Origin: Neobacillus niacini
Lineage (GTDB): Bacteria; Bacillota; Bacilli; Bacillales; Cytobacillaceae
Direction of reading: 5' to 3'
DNA length: 64,000 nt
Assembly: GCF_030817595.1 (NCBI RefSeq)
Contig: NZ_JAUSZN010000001.1
Coordinates: 6,126,001 to 6,190,000 of the forward strand
The notes under the pieces were generated by a model. That model saw only the letters and a program-made list of their open reading frames with translations, ran no database searches and was not told where the DNA came from. Position numbers and translations under genes: made by a program. The number at the start of each line of letters is the position of its first letter. Positions within the stretch are counted from its first letter, which is position 1. Of the stretch, positions 44,613-53,849 are shown piece after piece.

Positions 44613-45809
44613 GTGAATACAGCACGTTCATTTGAAATAATTGATGAAAAAACAGGCATTTTAATTGAGAAAAAAAGTTATCATTCTGCGACTGAACATT
44701 ATTTGAAAAACCTAAAACTACAACATGAAAAAGGAGAAATTTCTCTATATTGTTCTTGTTTAAACCATATAAGGATGAACATATCCGATAAAGAACCTTT
44801 TTTTCTATATCCTGCCACGAGGGAAAGAAGACATTCCAATGATTGTTGCAGACATCCAGAATTTGAAGGGGGAAGCATCTATGAAAAGGCATGGAGGTTC
44901 GATGAAGATACTGGAGAATATTTTGTTAGAATAGAGAACTTTATTCCATTAACAAAAGGTAAGGTTGAAGATAGAAGAGATAATCTTAAAAATACTGAAG
45001 AGATTCATAAAGTGTACAAAAGATTCCCTAATTCCACTCGTAAAGGTGAAGTGACAATCTTTGGTCTAGCAACAAAAATAAATATGATGGCATGGGAAAA
45101 TATTGTTATCGGAAAAGAGCATAGACTTCCTAAAGATAAATACGAAGTAGCAAATCATGTTTTTGGGGTATCAAAACGTATCAGATTTTCAAATAAGAGA
45201 AATAGTTTAAATAAAATGTATTATAAACGTAAGAGTATAAGGGAAGTAAAAGTGAATAAAGATATTTTCTTTGTTTATATGTACTTGTTTCGTGAAACTA
45301 CTGGAAAAATAGTTACACTTTATGATGGTACAAAAAAAACGTGTGTATCATGTGAGGATTCATTTAAAAATATTCATGATTTTTATATTGATGTGCCTAC
45401 TTTCAAAGAGAAAATTAAGAAAGAACCGCATAGTTCAACATATGTGGTAGCTGGTTTTGCGTATAAAGAGGATAAATACCATAAGAATTTAAGCTTGGGT
45501 AATTATTGTTTAATTCCTGTAACAGATAAGGGTTTATTTGTGGAAAGTAGTAACGAAAAGGTGATTTATGAAGCTCTTTGCAGACAGGAAAAACGATTTG
45601 TGAAACCTTATCATCCAATAGAGTTTTATGATAACTTTATTCCTGATTTTATTATGTATGAAGAAGATATGAAACCATTGGTCGGAGAAATATTTGGAAT
45701 AGAAAATAATGATGATTACGAAAGGAGTAAAAAAAAGAAAATTGCTCTTTCTCAAACAGAACAATTTTGTTCTAAATACCGATTTTGGAAAAAAGATTTT
45801 AGTCACTGA
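44613..45809 (+). CDS. Unknown protein with Cys/His cluster and possible nuclease-like C-terminus
   Basis: 398 residues. The N-terminal part has a Cys/His cluster, LYCSCLNH...HSNDCCRHPEFEG, perhaps a zinc site. The C-terminal part (about 335-395) has FYDNFIPDFIMYEED then LVGEIFGIENNDDYERSKKKKIAL, reminiscent of the D-x(n)-E core of PD-(D/E)XK enzymes and of DUF1173-type plasmid proteins, but the usual Lys is not in its place. GTG 44613 has GAGGAGG upstream; an earlier ATG lies before that site. Function unknown. Confidence 0.6.
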   Translation: MNTARSFEIIDEKTGILIEKKSYHSATEHYLKNLKLQHEKGEISLYCSCLNHIRMNISDKEPFFLYPATRERRHSNDCCRHPEFEGGSIYEKAWRFDEDTGEYFVRIENFIPLTKGKVEDRRDNLKNTEEIHKVYKRFPNSTRKGEVTIFGLATKINMMAWENIVIGKEHRLPKDKYEVANHVFGVSKRIRFSNKRNSLNKMYYKRKSIREVKVNKDIFFVYMYLFRETTGKIVTLYDGTKKTCVSCEDSFKNIHDFYIDVPTFKEKIKKEPHSSTYVVAGFAYKEDKYHKNLSLGNYCLIPVTDKGLFVESSNEKVIYEALCRQEKRFVKPYHPIEFYDNFIPDFIMYEEDMKPLVGEIFGIENNDDYERSKKKKIALSQTEQFCSKYRFWKKDFSH

Positions 45810-45928
45810 TTAGTTGCATGTATTAATATAACATGAAGATTATTTTAACCCCATATTCTTTTGGGTTTTTCTGTATAAAATTCGATTTTTATCAAGAGAA
45901 ATAATTAAATAAATAAAACTATGTTTAA

Positions 45929-46417
45929 CTAAATAATTATTTCTCCAGCTTCATTTATCCAACATTTTTTAAATCCTTGTAGGGATGGTCTAGAAGGGTG
46001 TCTGGGGTATCTTTCATTAGTTAAAATTTTTTTATAATGTGTTTTTATGACATAAGTTTTGTTGTTTTTTAAGGCTCTTATATAACTTTTTATATAATTG
46101 CATTGGTCGAAGTGTAGCTTTTTGTTTATATTATCAGAAGGATTTCCCCATGCCAAAACAATATAATTTGATGATTGTAGAGAATGCTTAATAATTTTAT
46201 TATTCAACGATATTATATCTTTGAAATTTATGTTAGGCGTATTTCTCACATGATTAATAACTGCTTGTAAACTACTAGACTGAGTTTCATAAAAAGGAAA
46301 TAAATTTACGATATTTATTAAACCTATACTTCCCTTACCTTTAATGAAAGCGAATTTAATAACTTTATTTACTGTTAAATCAGAGGTATTATAGTCTGCT
46401 TTACTAGGATTCATCAT
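45929..46417 (-). CDS. DUF1643-family protein, lacking a canonical start
   Basis: MMNPSKADYNTSDLTVNKV, LAWGN and RYPRHPSRPS are strong signatures of DUF1643, a family of unknown function often found in mobile islands. The first ATG (46417) lies inside the conserved FIMMNPSKAD motif. The same frame stays open upstream to 46520 and encodes YILSIDLNNKSNKVATF, as the family normally has, but without ATG, GTG or TTG before a stop at 46523-46525. Either translation begins at a rare ATT/ATC codon or the 5' end has been lost. No ribosome site is seen. Confidence 0.6.
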   Translation of the reverse strand: MMNPSKADYNTSDLTVNKVIKFAFIKGKGSIGLINIVNLFPFYETQSSSLQAVINHVRNTPNINFKDIISLNNKIIKHSLQSSNYIVLAWGNPSDNINKKLHFDQCNYIKSYIRALKNNKTYVIKTHYKKILTNERYPRHPSRPSLQGFKKCWINEAGEIII

Positions 46418-46593
46418 AATAAAAGTGGCAACTTTATTTGATTTATTATTAAGGTCAATACTAAGAATATATCTGGCTTGGATATTACTTGTTAATTGTT
46501 TATATTGGCAATCAATTATGCTTTAATGTATTTTGAATTATACCGAACCATAAAAATTCACCACACAATTATTGGTTATTGTAAAAGAATGAT

Positions 46594-47400
46594 TTAAAAA
46601 TGTTTTAATACCTTTTTAAACGCTTCATCAATAAGCGGTTTGATGTATTCTAAACTCTTAATATATTCCAATTTAATTTCAATTTGATTAGGCTCTTTGT
46701 CCTTTTTCTCAGCAATCTGTAAATTCTTATCTTTGAATCGATATAATTCGGGGATTATTTTTTTGTATTTCTCGTATACCTCATCACGGTTTCCATTTGG
46801 GAAATGAAAAAGCAATCGATTTCCAATAGTTGATATTGATAGAAATTTCTCGTTACATTGCACGACTTGAAACATAATTCCATCTGAGATATTACAGATA
46901 ATTGGTGTGTCTAAAGTATGTAAATTGTTAGCTACATATTCATATATTCCATTTGCTATAAGGCTATTTTTGCCCAGTATTCCAATGATATTTTCTTTAG
47001 TTTGATAAATAGAATTTCCTTTCGGAATTTCTAGTACGTTTTTTAAATGTATTTCAATGTCATTCTTATTAATATTCTTATACTCAATTTGTAAATTGTT
47101 TAACTTTAATTGATAAATCTCATGTATTGGATAGTTTGAAAGTAACATAAATCTTGAATTTTCTTTTCCTACCAATATTCTATATTCATTAATTTGTTCA
47201 ATAGCTTTATCATCCACTACTTCTTTTACTTCGATATAAAGTTTTGTTCCAGTTTTATCTTCAAATAAAATATCACATCTTTTTTTTGATGAGGGAATAA
47301 CCGTTTCTCTCTCTATAAGCTTTAATCCATCTTCTATGTAACTATGCTCAATTATTATTTTATTTTGCAACACAATTTCTTCGTTTTTATAAACCATCAT
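46594..47400 (-). CDS. PD-(D/E)XK nuclease-like protein (NucS/DUF91-like)
   Basis: 268 residues. The N-terminal 30-130 region shows a restriction-like fold: LKLIERETVIPSSKKRCDILFED then LYIEVKEV, with D43, E57 and K59 as the metal-binding core, as in NucS/DUF91 nucleases. The C-terminal half is helical and unassigned. AAGGGGGAG lies before the ATG pair. A DNA-cleaving role in defence or repair is inferred. The upstream gene on the plus strand diverges from a shared 136-bp region. Confidence 0.7.
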   Translation of the reverse strand: MMVYKNEEIVLQNKIIIEHSYIEDGLKLIERETVIPSSKKRCDILFEDKTGTKLYIEVKEVVDDKAIEQINEYRILVGKENSRFMLLSNYPIHEIYQLKLNNLQIEYKNINKNDIEIHLKNVLEIPKGNSIYQTKENIIGILGKNSLIANGIYEYVANNLHTLDTPIICNISDGIMFQVVQCNEKFLSISTIGNRLLFHFPNGNRDEVYEKYKKIIPELYRFKDKNLQIAEKKDKEPNQIEIKLEYIKSLEYIKPLIDEAFKKVLKHF

Positions 47401-47536
47401 AATCTCCCCCTTACTAAGATTATTAATTCAACAAAGTAAACCTATTTTCCTATATAATTTTACTAATGAAATTTTTATTAGTAAATTTTTCCTTGCTAAT
47501 ATGTTAAATTAGTAAAAGAAAGGGGATATAAATACA

Positions 47537-48217
47537 TTGTTAAATATTCTTAAAAGTAGTTTTAAATTTATTGTTTTTTTACTTATATTTTTTATTATTT
47601 CAACAATATTTGTATTTATTGCGTATCTAATAAATCCCAAATATGTCGATTATGTTATCCTTATTATTCTAAACACTTTTATCATCATATTTTTCTATTA
47701 TTCGCTAATTTACTCCAATAATAAGAAACAGAATAATAAAATACTATACAATTGGATTGATAGGTTGGATGGAAGCGACAGTTTTATCATTAAGATTCTA
47801 GACAATGCAGAAGTTAAAGAAAATTTACTAGAAAATTTGGAGTTTGTTTATAAAAAGCTACTAGTTTATTCAGAACATGATGTAACAAAATTAAGGTTAT
47901 TAAAAGGGTATTTTAAATCCCTAAACAATGAAGCTCCATTTGATTTATTTGGAAAAGTGTTCCTCACCTTTTTGTTTGGAGTTTTTGCTACAAATCTTAG
48001 TAATGGAAATATAATAAATTATTTTACTCGAGTAACATCACATGAAATCGATGTATCACAAATATTTCAAACTGTAGTTAATTTATCGATGCTAATTATT
48101 ATGTTTTTAATAGGTATTGTATTTATTATCCGGGACATATTTGCTAATAAAAAGAGAACGAAAATAATTGAAGAAATTTTAGATGTTTGTATAAAAGAGT
48201 TAGAGAGTAAAAAATGA
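47537..48217 (+). CDS. Membrane protein, unknown function
   Basis: 226 residues with four membrane helices in two pairs (about 10-30, 35-55, 143-160, 180-203) around a soluble helical middle. TTG start with AAAGGGG about 10 bases upstream. No family recognised. It diverges from the nuclease-like gene, so the two could form a toxin/effector and sensor pair; this is speculative. Confidence 0.6.
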   Translation: MLNILKSSFKFIVFLLIFFIISTIFVFIAYLINPKYVDYVILIILNTFIIIFFYYSLIYSNNKKQNNKILYNWIDRLDGSDSFIIKILDNAEVKENLLENLEFVYKKLLVYSEHDVTKLRLLKGYFKSLNNEAPFDLFGKVFLTFLFGVFATNLSNGNIINYFTRVTSHEIDVSQIFQTVVNLSMLIIMFLIGIVFIIRDIFANKKRTKIIEEILDVCIKELESKK

Positions 48218-48245
48218 CGGTTGCTTAAAAAAACAACCGTTTTAT
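48217..48245 (+). terminator. Terminator after the membrane protein gene
   Basis: ACGGTTG (48217-48223) pairs with CAACCGT (48234-48240), then TTTT. It overlaps the stop codon. Confidence 0.7.
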
Positions 48246-48477
48246 TGATTAAACAGTTATAAAATCATTTTTTACCTACAAAATAGTATCCTATCCCCAC
48301 AATCTTGTTAAATGTTATCCCCGTATGATTCTTTTGAAAAACCTGTCAATTGAGATAGTTTTTACGTGTGAACAATTATTCAACTATAGACAGTGTAGTT
48401 CAAGAAGGACAAATAAGGATAATGGTGTAAAATATATATAGGAAATCTATAAAGTTTAATTTATAGGGGAAAATAAA

Positions 48478-50334
48478 ATGGATAATAAAGTGAGAGAGAT
48501 TGATGATATAAAATACCAAGTAAAACAATTAATACAAGACAATTTATATAGGGAAGTTACACCAGAAACGAATCTTAATGTTTCAGGTATATATATGATT
48601 TATATAGACAATTTCACTAATGAAAAAATTGTCCCCATTTATATAGGACAAGCAAAAAATATACAAAATAGATATAAACAGCATTTCGAAGAAATTATTG
48701 CTTTAAATAGGCTTTCATATGATGAGTATCATAAATATTTCTTTTCAAGAAAAGCATCCTTCTATGACGGGAAATATAAAGCATGTAAAATTTTTAAATA
48801 CATGATAGAAAATAATTGTACTCTACATGACTTCCATATGGTTGTTTTAGAAGAGGTACAAGAAGAATATTTAGATGAAAAAGAACATGAATACTTTCAA
48901 AGATTAATACCTTCATTTTTTGGATTTAATCAATTAAATTCTCTTCTTAAACAACTTAGTTTTCGATTTTCAAAATCACAAATGACTAACTCCGAAATAG
49001 ATGATTTTTTGAAGATATTGTTGGAAGATATTAAAGGTATAAAGTCTCATTACGAATATGGATTTACAAGATTTAATTTTGAGTATTCCTTACCTAGAAA
49101 TATCAACTATCTATTGGAAAAGAAAGAAGAGCTAAATAATGACACGCTAATAAAATTTGATGAAGTAAAATTTAATCTTGATGAATTGATAAAACTATAT
49201 AAGCTTAACGCTGAAATTAGTGAAATTCAAAGGTTGAATCAAAAGATAGACAAAACATTAGTAGATTATAACCTGGCTAAGGTTGAATACGAAGAAGCGG
49301 TAAATCGACAAAACAAAGGGATGATTCAAAAACTTAAAGATAAGATAGGTATATTTGATAAAAAAATTAAGCAACTACAAGATGAAATGAACTATAAAGA
49401 TAAACTTTTTATAAAAGCTTATGACTTACGGAAAAACTATTTGAAGGAAATGAACCATAAAAGATATAAATTGATTTTTCCTTCTTTGGAATTTGAGTCA
49501 TTTTGTCTAAAAGACAGGTCGAATAATCTTACTATAAAAATGAATGAAGATAATGATTTGTTAAACACATGTCATATTAAAATATACATTTCAAATAATG
49601 GAAGTAGCAGAAGTGAATTTATTAGAAAAGACCCAAATATTATCAGGATTGATTATTGTTTTATTGATAATGAAGGAAAGAAATTAGAAAAAAAGAATTA
49701 TATCAAGAATGAAACAACAATAAATTGTCAGTCTCAAATGGAGTATATTGAGAAAGAGTTTATGTTTCCTGTAAAACCAACAAGGTTTAACATTTCTTGC
49801 GTAATTGATAATGAAATAGATAACTCTTTTATTTCTACAAAAGCTGAATATAAGCATGGGATTAATGATTATACAATTAAAGGTAGAAAATTGAATAAAT
49901 TATCGGCTGTCTTGGATGAAATTCATCAATTAACCGATGAAGAAACTCAATTTAGTATAGATCCTTCAGAATCGTATAACTGTTTAAAAGTATGCATGAT
50001 AAATGAAGGAGTACAAAATAATGAGTTTGTAGAAAAATTGCTTACAAAAAAATTGTCCAAAATTAGGAAACGAAAAAAATCTAAAGCTACTAAGAAAGTA
50101 ATAGATAAGCCTAGCGAAGATAAAGTTGATAACAAAGTAAAAAGGGCAGAAGCTTATAAACAGAAGGTATTAAAAAAATCAGATAATACTATTGAAGTAT
50201 TAAATTACGTTTCAAGTAGAGAAAAAGTAACAGCACAATGTATGAGTTGTGGGTATAAATGGGAAATACGTAGTGATCATTTATTAGAAAGACCCTATTG
50301 CCCTTCGTGTAGAAAAATGACTAATAATAAATAA
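48478..50334 (+). CDS. GIY-YIG nuclease-domain protein with C-terminal zinc ribbon
   Basis: 618 residues. A GIY-YIG domain lies at about 34-125: G37IY39, Y55IG57, R65 in IQNRYKQH and a downstream conserved Glu (DEKEHEYF). A long coiled-coil segment (about 250-320) and a beta-rich middle (about 330-480) of unknown type follow. The C-terminus ends in CMSCGYKWEI...CPSC, a zinc ribbon of the kind seen in restriction-type proteins. GGGG precedes the ATG. The combination suggests a nuclease with a sensing or DNA-binding tail, likely in defence; no named system is recognised. Confidence 0.75.
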   Translation: MDNKVREIDDIKYQVKQLIQDNLYREVTPETNLNVSGIYMIYIDNFTNEKIVPIYIGQAKNIQNRYKQHFEEIIALNRLSYDEYHKYFFSRKASFYDGKYKACKIFKYMIENNCTLHDFHMVVLEEVQEEYLDEKEHEYFQRLIPSFFGFNQLNSLLKQLSFRFSKSQMTNSEIDDFLKILLEDIKGIKSHYEYGFTRFNFEYSLPRNINYLLEKKEELNNDTLIKFDEVKFNLDELIKLYKLNAEISEIQRLNQKIDKTLVDYNLAKVEYEEAVNRQNKGMIQKLKDKIGIFDKKIKQLQDEMNYKDKLFIKAYDLRKNYLKEMNHKRYKLIFPSLEFESFCLKDRSNNLTIKMNEDNDLLNTCHIKIYISNNGSSRSEFIRKDPNIIRIDYCFIDNEGKKLEKKNYIKNETTINCQSQMEYIEKEFMFPVKPTRFNISCVIDNEIDNSFISTKAEYKHGINDYTIKGRKLNKLSAVLDEIHQLTDEETQFSIDPSESYNCLKVCMINEGVQNNEFVEKLLTKKLSKIRKRKKSKATKKVIDKPSEDKVDNKVKRAEAYKQKVLKKSDNTIEVLNYVSSREKVTAQCMSCGYKWEIRSDHLLERPYCPSCRKMTNNK

Positions 50335-50816
50335 AATATGCTATGTAACCAAGAACAAGTATAAATAATGTGGATTTTCTATCTTCAAATAGGTATACAT
50401 CATAAGGCTACTCTTACTGGAGTAGTCTTTGTTTGAGTTTTCTTTGTACAAACTTAAAGGAAATGCCTGTCTAAAAGTTTCAACTTTTGTCCAATATACA
50501 GTCATTGTCTTAAAATTAATCTAAAATCATCTTGATTTGTCTAAAAGGTAGTGTGAAATTAAAGTATAAAACAACATAGACTTTTGGATAAATGGGGCGG
50601 TTACCATTGGCGTACATAGGCTACGCATGTACTTCTGCACTGGTTAAGATAATGGAATAGAAACACAAAAGCAATTATTTGCTAAAGTGGGAAGTTAAAA
50701 AGTTTTTGTCATTAAGACTATAACTTATCTTTTGATTTATACAAAATTCAAAATTTCTTTATCACTAACAAAATGATTGGTATAATCTGGTTAGTACATA
50801 ATGAGGTGGGATTATT
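50335..50816. other. Intergenic region: terminator and promoter
   Basis: 482 bp without a gene. AAGGCTACTC (50404-50413) pairs with GAGTAGTCTT (50420-50429), a terminator for the GIY-YIG gene. Near 50594 TGGGGCGGTTACCATTG resembles part of repeat A (53740). GGTATAAT at 50779 may be a -10 for the NACHT gene. Confidence 0.5.
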
Positions 50817-52832
50817 TTGAATGCGAATCTTGAGATAGTTAAAAATGTTGCCCCAATAGTAACTCCGTTCATTTCTTCGGTGGTAGATGTATGGATAAAA
50901 CCTAAATTACAGGAGATGTATAAAAAGAGCAAACTTACAAATGATTTATATGAAAATATATTTGAAGATAAGTTCAAAGATTACTTAAAACGGGGATATG
51001 AGAGAAATAATATTATGAATACGGTTGTATTCCAAAATAGACCGAAAAACCTTGCGGAGCTATACATTCCCTTATCCCTCCAATCTTCACACGCGAATGA
51101 AGAAGTTTTGATTGATAGATATAAAGCAGAATTTATTTCAAAATATAAGAAATTAGTTATTACAGATTCTGCTGGAATGGGTAAATCTACCTTGCTTAAA
51201 TGGATGTTTATAGATTCTATCAAGTCTAATGAGGGCGTTCCGATATTCATAGAATTGAGAAAATTATCCAAAACCAATAAAGTTCTTGATGAGATTTTTA
51301 AAGAATTAAACCCGATAGATGGGGAGTTTGACAGAAATTTTATTTTGAACCTTATCAAAAGAGGTGACTTTATATTCTTTTTGGATGGATACGATGAAAT
51401 TCCTTTAGATGATAGGAGTAGCGTGACGGAAGACTTGCAAAGTTTTATTTCAAAGGCATCAGAAAATATCTTCATTCTTTCTTCGCGACCTCAAACAGCT
51501 ATAGCATCATTTGCTGATTTTCATGAGTTTAATATAAAGCCATTAGAACAAGATGAAGCATTTAATTTATTAAGAAAGTATGATGAAAAAAACAATATAG
51601 CAGAACAGCTTATAGAGATAATTACAGAAGGAAAAAACTATCAAAATTTGGAAGAGTTTTTAACAAATCCTTTAATGGTATCGCTTTTATTTAAAGGATA
51701 TGAATATAAACAGACTATTTCATACAAAAAAAGTATCTTTTATCGTCAAGTTTATGATGCGTTATTTGAAAATCATGATTTAACCAAAGGAGGAATGTTT
51801 GTACACGAGAAATTAAGTGGCTTAGATATTGAAGAGTTTCATACAGTTTTGAGGTATGTTGCTTACTTTACATGGAAGAAGGGAAAGGTAGAATATGATA
51901 GAGATGAAATAATAAAGTACCTTTCTAACGCAAAAGGTCATACAAAAATCCCATTTAAAGAAAGTAAATTTTTAACTGATTTAGTTGCGAATGTTCCCCT
52001 CTTTTACAAAGATGGAAACCTATATAGATGGAAACATAAATCCCTTCAAGAGTATTTTTCTGCACAGTATATTTGCACAGATACAAAAGAACTGCAGGAA
52101 ACGATATTAAATAATATCTACTCTAGTAATAACTTTGCTGATTATCTTAATGTCCTAGACTTGTGTTACGATATAGATTATAAAACTTTTAGACGTTCAA
52201 TAATATATAAATTTATCTGCGATGCTTTAGAATACAATAGTAACAGTTACCAATATTTTGATGCAGTAAATACTGATAGTTTACTGGAGAGAAAAAAACT
52301 CACATTCGGGAAAAAATTCTTCATTGTATATCATGATAATAATGAAACAAGTGGAGATGTAGACTATCTACAAAATGTGTTTATGTCGATTTACGCAGAT
52401 AGTATGCAATACATAGAAGAGAATTTTCATGAACAAATTAAAGGTTACAAATCGAGTGGAGGTCAAAAAGGAAGCGATTGGAATAATTTTATTGTTATAA
52501 CTTTTGAAAAGCCAAATTATAAAATATTGGAATTGCTTTGGAATAAAAAAGAAAAATACATTGAAAACTCAAAAAAGTATGGGATTTCGGAAGAGGAAAT
52601 GGATATTTTTAATAAAATTATTACGCCAACTACATGTATAAAAGGTCAAATCATAGATGATAATTCTTACTCATGGTTTAACCATCCTAAAAATTTTGAA
52701 GTAGTAAATCATTTTTTATTAGATTGTATCGGCATCAGTTATTCTATAAGATTTGACATACTAAGAGAACTAAAGAAAGAAATAGAGAGAGAAAAAGAAT
52801 CTCTCATCAGTGATGATTTAACATCGTTTTAA
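50817..52832 (+). CDS. NACHT-domain NTPase, probable anti-phage protein
   Basis: 671 residues. Walker A TDSAGMGKST (117-125) and Walker B FIFFLDGYDEI (D190, D193, E194) define a NACHT STAND NTPase, with sensor SSRPQT. It has a short N-terminal helical region (about 1-100), not an obvious effector enzyme, and a C-terminal part (about 400-671) without recognisable repeats. TTG 50817 follows GAGGTGGG; the nearby ATG is out of frame. Bacterial NACHT proteins are known anti-phage factors, which fits the island. The trigger and effector are not visible. Confidence 0.82.
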   Translation: MNANLEIVKNVAPIVTPFISSVVDVWIKPKLQEMYKKSKLTNDLYENIFEDKFKDYLKRGYERNNIMNTVVFQNRPKNLAELYIPLSLQSSHANEEVLIDRYKAEFISKYKKLVITDSAGMGKSTLLKWMFIDSIKSNEGVPIFIELRKLSKTNKVLDEIFKELNPIDGEFDRNFILNLIKRGDFIFFLDGYDEIPLDDRSSVTEDLQSFISKASENIFILSSRPQTAIASFADFHEFNIKPLEQDEAFNLLRKYDEKNNIAEQLIEIITEGKNYQNLEEFLTNPLMVSLLFKGYEYKQTISYKKSIFYRQVYDALFENHDLTKGGMFVHEKLSGLDIEEFHTVLRYVAYFTWKKGKVEYDRDEIIKYLSNAKGHTKIPFKESKFLTDLVANVPLFYKDGNLYRWKHKSLQEYFSAQYICTDTKELQETILNNIYSSNNFADYLNVLDLCYDIDYKTFRRSIIYKFICDALEYNSNSYQYFDAVNTDSLLERKKLTFGKKFFIVYHDNNETSGDVDYLQNVFMSIYADSMQYIEENFHEQIKGYKSSGGQKGSDWNNFIVITFEKPNYKILELLWNKKEKYIENSKKYGISEEEMDIFNKIITPTTCIKGQIIDDNSYSWFNHPKNFEVVNHFLLDCIGISYSIRFDILRELKKEIEREKESLISDDLTSF

Positions 52833-52864
52833 GTTAGATGATTTATAAAACTAAAGTTAAGAAG

Positions 52865-52900
52865 GTTTCCACAAATAGTTTTTATATGTGGAAACTTTTT
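52865..52900 (+). terminator. Terminator after the NACHT gene
   Basis: GTTTCCACA (52865-52873) pairs with TGTGGAAAC (52887-52895), followed by T6. Confidence 0.75.
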
Positions 52901-52904
52901 TATT

Positions 52905-53050
52905 TAATGAATGTTTATTAAGGTATAGGTTTATAACACGAATAAAAAAGTACATTTTAAGCCGTATTTATTGTTTATAAAGGTTATTTTAATAATAAAC
53001 ATTTATTTATAAAATATATCGACCTTTATAAATGCATTGGTTATAATTGG
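52905..53050. promoter_or_regulatory. Possible resolvase res site
   Basis: An AT-rich tract directly before the resolvase gene. GGTTTATAA (52927), GTTTATAAAGGTT (52973), AATAAACATTTATTTATAAA (52992) and ACCTTTATAAA (53022) recur in both orientations, as expected for dimer binding by a serine resolvase, though AT-rich sequence makes chance similarity likely. TATAAT boxes near 53050 may be the promoter. Confidence 0.35.
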
Positions 53051-53075
53051 ATTATAATATATTCGGAGGTTACAA

Positions 53076-53705
53076 ATGACTAAAACAGTAGCTTATTTAC
53101 GTGTATCTTCAAAGGAACAGAATTTGGCTCGTCAATATGATGAAATGAAGGCATTAGGCATTGAGGACAAGTACATATATGAGGATAAAGCAAGTGGTAA
53201 AGACTTTGACCGTGTAGGGTATCAATACATGAAAAGAGCCTTAGAGAAGGGTGATACACTTGTAATTAAATCATTAGACCGTCTTGGTAGGAATCAAGAA
53301 CAGATTAAACAGGAATGGCAATTCTTTAGGGATAATGAAATTAATGTTCGTGTATTAGATATGCCAGCTCTAAACATTGACTATTCTCAAAAGGAAATAA
53401 AAGATATATTTAAAATGATAAGTAATATTGTCTTTGAAGTAATGTCTTTTATGGCAGAGGATGAACGGAATCGTATTAAACAACGTCAAAGAGAAGGCAT
53501 AATATCAGCCAAAAAAGCAGGAAAACATCTTGGCAGACCACAATTAAACTTAAATACACTGTCAAAGAAACAACTTGAAACATTAAAAAGTAATTATCAA
53601 AAATGGAAAACAAGACAATTAACTGGAACAGAGTTCATGAATCTTCTAGAGTTAAAGCGTAACTCGTTCTATAAAATTGTAAAGGAATATGAACAAACAG
53701 TGTAG
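53076..53705 (+). CDS. Serine recombinase (resolvase/invertase family)
   Basis: 209 residues. The catalytic domain opens with VAYLRVSSKEQNLARQ (nucleophile Ser in RVSS) and continues with IKSLDRLGRN and DERNRIKQRQREGI; a C-terminal helix-turn-helix (about 165-205) completes a small resolvase. CGGAGG precedes the ATG. It may resolve multimers of a plasmid form or rearrange the flanking modules. Its last codons (Glu-Gln-Thr-Val-stop) coincide with the start of repeat A. Confidence 0.9.
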   Translation: MTKTVAYLRVSSKEQNLARQYDEMKALGIEDKYIYEDKASGKDFDRVGYQYMKRALEKGDTLVIKSLDRLGRNQEQIKQEWQFFRDNEINVRVLDMPALNIDYSQKEIKDIFKMISNIVFEVMSFMAEDERNRIKQRQREGIISAKKAGKHLGRPQLNLNTLSKKQLETLKSNYQKWKTRQLTGTEFMNLLELKRNSFYKIVKEYEQTV

Positions 53706-53803
53706 GCACTCACAAAAGTGTATTTTCTTTATAGTGGGGCATTGGTACCATTGAAATTATGTTTGAATGCAATATCTCCCAACTACCCCTGCAATTTAAT
53801 ATT
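53692..53803 (+). repeat. Dispersed intergenic repeat, copy A
   Basis: Begins GAACAAACAGTGTAGGCACT at the resolvase stop, then a T-rich tract, TATAGTGGGGCATTGGTACC, and later CTACCCCTGCAAT. It shares these blocks, in order, with copies B and C. The CACT/AGTG part can act as a terminator. Confidence 0.5.
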
Positions 53804-53849
53804 CAGATAAAGCACTTGTTATTTAACAAGTGCTTTAATAATTATTTAA

